64,000 bases of DNA. Origin: Roseiarcus sp963767245. Its GTDB lineage: Bacteria > Pseudomonadota > Alphaproteobacteria > Rhizobiales > Beijerinckiaceae. A program made the translations under genes and the position numbers. Location: positions 62,001 through 126,000 of the forward strand of contig CAVYDG010000011.1 in NCBI GenBank assembly GCA_963767245.1, in the 5' to 3' direction. Below the pieces are notes generated by a model. The model had not been told where the DNA came from. It made no database searches and saw only the letters and a list, made by a program, of their open reading frames with translations. Positions 62,335-64,000 of the stretch are shown piece after piece; the first letter of the stretch is position 1; every line of letters begins with the position of its first letter.

Positions 62335-62573
62335 GCGATCGATGCGCGACCACCAGCGTCGGTCAAGAGCCTCAGTCTCGAACGCTGCCGCCACTCGCCG
62401 CAGACCGAATCGCCGCAAGCGACGCTCGACGCAATCGTTGCGTTCTGCGCGGAGGCCGCCTCTGCCAAATAGCGCCAAGCAACTCCAAATAAATTGCTTG
62501 TTTTTATTTGGTTTTATTCGTCCGAATCGGGACTTTTCAATGGGTTACGGCGGATCCAAATAGAAATTTTCTC
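62335..62573 (+). repeat. Duplicate of the hydrolase 3' end and its downstream DNA
   Basis: Codons in the plus frame 62335-62472 read VKSLSLERCRHSPQTESPQA and match the C-terminal codons of the hydrolase at 41421-42254 (VKSLILEACRHSPQIDRPQA), diverged by about 20-30%. The similarity continues into non-coding DNA as CCAAATAGC and CTTTTCAATGGGTTACGGCG. The remainder of the hydrolase gene is absent, so this is a relic in inverted orientation relative to the copy at 41.4 kb. Confidence 0.85.
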
Positions 62574-62706
62574 TCCTCTCCGTCTCCTTTCCGACCCCGC
62601 CCACGGCGGAGCCCGGTTACGGCCAGCGACTAAGGAAAAACGATAGCACGCATATCATATTCTGTAAAGAAGAAACTTGTCCGCATGGGTAGACCGTCCG
62701 TCGCGG

Positions 62707-62740
62707 GCGGATGCTCATGAGGCGCGACGGAACCCGCCAT
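62707..62740 (+). repeat. Direct repeat, left copy
   Basis: GCGGATGCT followed, after a short gap, by GCGACGGAACCCGCCAT. The same sequence with a two-base gap occurs at 63203-63234 just ahead of the Ala-rich gene; both copies enclose the decayed DUF4062 gene. Confidence 0.7.
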
Positions 62741-62758
62741 ACCCTTTGCCGCGCCGCG

Positions 62759-62814
62759 CCGCCATTCGCCGCCGCCCGCGCCTTGGCCATGGCGCGGGCG
62801 GCGGCGAATGGCGG
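62759..62814. repeat. Perfect 24-bp inverted repeat with 8-base loop
   Basis: Arms 62759-62782 and 62791-62814 (starting CCGCCATTCGCCGCCGCCCG) are exact reverse complements with loop TTGGCCAT. The right arm contains the start codon of the DUF4062 gene (62808), so the hairpin can mask initiation in mRNA. Confidence 0.9.
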
Positions 62815-63075
62815 ACGTAAAACTCTTTCTCTCCTGCGTGTCCGACGAGTTCGGCGACTATCGCGACGAGTTGCGCAAGGGCCTGACGCTGCCCAATGTC
62901 GCGGTCAAGATTTAGGAGGACTTCATGCGCAGGGCGGTGACACCCTGCGCATGCTGCAAGAGCATATCGAGCAGTGCGAGGCGGTCGTCCATTTCGCCGG
63001 CGACATGGATGGCTCGACCCCCAAGCCGAGCAGCGTGGTCGACCTTCTGACGCGCAGGCCCGATCTGGAAGCGCG
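62808..63075 (+). pseudogene. DUF4062 domain protein, decayed remnant
   Basis: The start MADVKLFLSCVSDEFGDYRD is typical of DUF4062, an N-terminal TIR-like domain found on NTPase and TPR proteins. Codon 36 is TAG where family members have Gln (KIQEDF), and one base is missing shortly after. Then GGDTLRMLQEHIEQCEAVVH and PSSVVDLLTRRPDLEA follow in the next frame. The rest is lost at about 63075, where a palindromic repeat begins. It is a true pseudogene: nonsense, frameshift and truncation together. Confidence 0.78.
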
Positions 63076-63125
63076 GCGGCGACGGTTGCGGCGATCATGG
63101 GCAGGACCTCCTCGAGGGCTCGCGG

Positions 63126-63174
63126 GACATCCGGCGGGCTTCGCCCGCCACCTTCTCCGGCAAGGGGAGAAGGG
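63126..63174. repeat. REP-like palindromic repeat (two hairpins)
   Basis: Stem 1 GGCGGGC-TTC-GCCCGCC (63133-63149), stem 2 CCTTCTCC / GGAGAAGG (63151-63158 and 63166-63173). Same family, opposite order, as the repeat at 8963-9017. It forms the 3' boundary of the DUF4062 remnant. Confidence 0.65.
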
Positions 63175-63202
63175 CAGGCCGCCTTGACTTACAATGGCGC
63201 GA

Positions 63203-63234
63203 GCGGATGCTTGCGGTGCGACGGAACCCGCCAT
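63203..63234 (+). repeat. Direct repeat, right copy, upstream of the Ala-rich gene
   Basis: GCGGATGCTTGC followed by GGTGCGACGGAACCCGCCAT. It includes the start region of the next gene. The left copy is at 62707-62740. Confidence 0.7.
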
Positions 63235-64000
63235 GACAACCGAGTCCGGAAAGCCGCTCATAGCCACGAACAAAGCCTCGCTCGAAGCGTGGATGGGCGG
63301 ACAAAGCCGCGAGGTGGTTGTTGCCGTCGCTACGCGCGCGGCGCTGCGAGTTGCGCCCCTTGCTGTTCGTATCGCGCGAAATGGGCTCGATCCGACGCGA
63401 CAGCAAGAATTGGCCTTACTAACCGGAAGGATTTTTCGCGCGCTAGCGATAGCTAGGGTGTCGGCAGAGGATCCGAATCGAACCCTTAGTTCGGCTGCTC
63501 GCGAGGCAGCAGGCGCCGCTGGCGACTCGTCCGTGCTTGCTATTGTCGCAGCCGAAGTGACCGGAGCTGCTATGTCTGCGGCGTCCGCGGCAGCCAACTC
63601 GGCTGCGTGCGCCGCCGCAGCAACTCCCCAAATCCGGACGACCGCAGGTGCCGCCGTGGATGCCTTCGTCAAAGCCGTCGAAGCGGCAGACGCCAATATT
63701 TCCGGTGCGGACGCAGCTGCTTGGAGTGAGGTTCGCTCCGATATTGAGGCGGCGCGAGGAGACGATATCGGAGCGCTCCTAAGCGCGCCTCTCTGGCGGC
63801 AACGCGAGCCAAGATGGGTCCGGCCTGCGGTGGAAAGTCTGCAAGCAGCTCTGCCAGCGAACGAAGATTGGGCTGTTTGGATCAACTGGTACATGGAGCA
63901 CCTGAGCGGCGGCCCCCGAGAGGGCGCCTACGAGATCGTCTTTGCCAGCGTGCCGCAGGCGGAATGGGACAAAGGTCAGGCTGCGGCGAATGCATGGATA
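63233..64000 (+). CDS. Unidentified Ala-rich helical protein, C-terminus beyond the window
   Basis: An open frame of 256 codons from ATG 63233 to the window end, with no stop. Residues: MTTESGKPLIATNKASLEAW, then WMGGQSREVVVAVATRAALR, a helical Ala-rich middle (AAEVTGAAMSAASAAANSAA) and a more ordered end with PAVESLQAALPANEDWAVWI and PRE-GAYEIVFASVPQAEWDK. I do not recognise the family. The Trp-rich ending (WAVWINWYMEHL) may be a second domain cut by the window. GC is lower than in core genes. It follows a DUF4062 relic, so it may belong to an accessory island. Confidence 0.55.
   Translation, partial: MTTESGKPLIATNKASLEAWMGGQSREVVVAVATRAALRVAPLAVRIARNGLDPTRQQELALLTGRIFRALAIARVSAEDPNRTLSSAAREAAGAAGDSSVLAIVAAEVTGAAMSAASAAANSAACAAAATPQIRTTAGAAVDAFVKAVEAADANISGADAAAWSEVRSDIEAARGDDIGALLSAPLWRQREPRWVRPAVESLQAALPANEDWAVWINWYMEHLSGGPREGAYEIVFASVPQAEWDKGQAAANAWI

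Noticed and set aside
1..64000. CRISPR array, rRNA or tRNA genes
   Set aside because: No regularly spaced repeats and no cloverleaf or rRNA signature were seen on reading.

Overview
This is a 64 kb GC-rich chromosomal segment. It most likely comes from an alphaproteobacterium of the Hyphomicrobiales (Rhizobiales), and a Beijerinckiaceae/Methylocystaceae-like member would fit; species was not determined. The evidence is the FlaF/FlbT/MotE/FliL type flagellar cluster, the order degP - response regulator - histidine kinase - glnE, the cycM - kdsB - pheA trio, UbiK, and palindromic intergenic repeats of the kind seen in this order. I saw no rRNA, tRNA or CRISPR array.

Layout. 1-10.9 kb is mostly housekeeping: an aldehyde dehydrogenase (partial) with deoC, an orphan PEP-CTERM protein, an operon of degP, a two-component system and glnE, then rpmF, a GNAT acetyltransferase, a YbjN-like protein and ubiK. 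11.0-17.1 kb holds a zinc alcohol dehydrogenase and a cluster of a GH3 enzyme, a YdcF-like protein and an NRPS-like adenylation-carrier-thioesterase protein whose 3' end is cut by an IS5-type remnant. 17.4-19.8 kb has a helix-turn-helix protein, yqeY and carA. 19.8-34.4 kb is a long minus-strand flagellar cluster, from flgI down to flgJ/flgN-like genes. It is interrupted by an epoxide-hydrolase-like gene and a palindromic repeat, has a scrambled flgL, and ends abruptly at the flgI start against a DUF1045 fragment.

35-43 kb holds a ribose-type sugar ABC importer with an isomerase/epimerase and a Gfo/Idh/MocA dehydrogenase, then a hydrolase and amidohydrolase pair. 43.5-45 kb is a LuxR/LuxI quorum-sensing pair. 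45-52.6 kb is a second sugar ABC importer, probably for an amino sugar, with a divergent GntR regulator and a SIS-domain deaminase. An IS110 element sits inside the transporter operon and an IS1182 element lies just after the deaminase. 54.4-60.8 kb returns to core genes (cycM, kdsB, pheA, an outer-membrane beta-barrel, DUF2934, ndh, an OYE-type oxidoreductase). 61-64 kb looks like accessory DNA: an orphan importer ATPase, a relic copy of a hydrolase 3' end that also occurs at 41.4 kb, a decayed DUF4062 gene behind a perfect hairpin, and an unidentified Ala-rich gene running off the window.

A striking global feature is that many otherwise intact conserved genes (glnE, flhA, luxI, an ABC ATPase, two flagellar genes, the PEP-CTERM gene) carry exactly one single-base frameshift. 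Residual assembly indels are the simplest explanation. The flgL rearrangement, the 14-bp duplication in the IS110 transposase and the DUF4062 decay are different in kind and look like real or assembly-scale rearrangements.
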